DNA of 41,821 nucleotides from an uncultured Pelagibacteraceae bacterium (GTDB lineage: Bacteria; Pseudomonadota; Alphaproteobacteria; Pelagibacterales; Pelagibacteraceae), in assembly GCA_902557935.1 (NCBI GenBank), contig CACECJ010000007.1, forward strand, positions 1 through 41,821, in the 5' to 3' direction. Of the stretch, positions 41,446 through 41,821 are shown in pieces. How positions within the stretch are numbered: the stretch's first letter is position 1; every line of letters begins with the position of its first letter. The notes below the pieces were generated by a model. The model was not told where the DNA came from, searched no databases, and worked only from the letters and a program-made list of their open reading frames with translations. A program made the position numbers and the translations under genes.

Positions 41446-41821
41446 ATGACAAAAGAAAAAAAGAACAAACCTTCTAAAGAACTTCCATTAGGGTTTGTAG
41501 ACAGACAAGAAAAAGAATTACTCGTACGTGATTTTATAATTTCTAATATTAAAGAAGTTATGATTAAGTATGGTTTTCAATATCTTGAAACTCCAAGTTT
41601 TGAGTATTCGGATAGTATTGGAAAATTTTTACCAGATAAAGAAAGACCGGATCAAGGTGTTTTTTCATTTAAAGATGAAAACAAATGGCTTTCCTTAAGA
41701 TATGATTTAACAGCACCTCTTGCCAGGTACGTCGCAAAAAATTATTTAGAAATTCCTAAACCGTTTAAAAGATATCAACTTGGCACTGTTTGGAGAAATG
41801 AAAAGCCTGGACCTGGTAGGT
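41446..41821 (+). CDS. hisS: Histidyl-tRNA synthetase, N-terminal part (cut by window edge)
   Basis: This class II synthetase charges tRNA-His. About 125 residues are visible. They include the N-terminal LPLGFVDRQEKE, WLSLRYDLTAPLARYV (the histidyl-adenylate-binding region) and motif 2, YQLGTVWRNEKPGPGR, which diverges from the YRIGPVFRHERPQKGR-type motif of E. coli HisRS. The form is the alphaproteobacterial type that pairs with tRNA-His lacking G-1. The adjacency to that tRNA fits co-evolution of the pair. The rest of the gene lies beyond 41821. Confidence 0.93.
   Translation, partial: MTKEKKNKPSKELPLGFVDRQEKELLVRDFIISNIKEVMIKYGFQYLETPSFEYSDSIGKFLPDKERPDQGVFSFKDENKWLSLRYDLTAPLARYVAKNYLEIPKPFKRYQLGTVWRNEKPGPGR

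Noticed and set aside
1-41821. Prophage, transposon, CRISPR array or defence island
   Set aside because: No integrase, transposase, phage structural gene, spaced direct repeats or toxin-antitoxin pair seen; the gene content is housekeeping plus phosphate and arsenate metabolism.

Overview
The window is a gene-dense, roughly 30% G+C stretch of an alphaproteobacterial chromosome. Intergenic gaps are tiny, stop/start overlaps (ATGA, TAATG) are frequent, and there are no insertion sequences, prophage or CRISPR. GcrA, alpha-type PstC/PstA with extended N-termini, ornithine-lipid genes, PlcP-Agt, and a tRNA-His lacking G-1 beside hisS together point to the SAR11 clade (Pelagibacterales). The identification is by gene content and composition only.

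Region 1 (1-9.4 kb, minus strand) is one tightly packed run. It reads rnd-like, kdsD, lptC, lptB, aroA, cmk, rpsA, an IHF/HU-type DNA-binding gene, pyrF, trpF and trpB (cut by the window edge). aroA carries an apparent single-base frameshift in a homopolymer. trpB is intact but lacks several residues expected in the catalytic loop.

Region 2 (9.4-11 kb) holds an NDUFA9-like dehydrogenase, a small-multidrug-resistance (SMR) protein without its hallmark glutamate, and a tiny Lys-rich protein with a strong Shine-Dalgarno.

Region 3 (11-29 kb) is a phosphate island. Lipid remodelling genes come first: a DAG kinase divergent from plcP-agt, then an olsA-like and an olsB-like gene. They are followed by phoR, an unknown exported protein, pstS, pstCAB, phoU, phoB, sixA, ppk and ppx, and then an arsenate module (aquaporin plus ArsC). 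Three candidate Pho boxes with 11-bp direct repeats precede plcP, phoR and pstS. In this reading, PhoR/PhoB sense low phosphate and induce high-affinity uptake. PlcP strips phosphate head groups from phospholipids, Agt glycosylates the resulting diacylglycerol, and Ols enzymes make phosphorus-free ornithine lipids. PPK/PPX manage polyphosphate, and AqpS/ArsC would remove arsenate that enters through Pst.

Region 4 (29-41.8 kb) is housekeeping: gcrA, an ABC-2 permease, argD-argF, membrane cytochrome c, kdsB, pheA, the SRP RNA, dnaX-ybaB-recR, glcB (malate synthase G), accA with an unusual C-terminal membrane helix, a cold-shock protein, tRNA-His and the start of hisS. A short His-rich reading frame with tandem hairpins lies between a good sigma-70 promoter and tRNA-His/hisS. 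I found no wholly new multi-gene system. The most interesting items are the non-canonical TrpB, the SMR protein without its glutamate, the membrane-tailed AccA, the aroA frameshift, the possible leader before tRNA-His/hisS, and the unknown exported protein in the Pho cluster.
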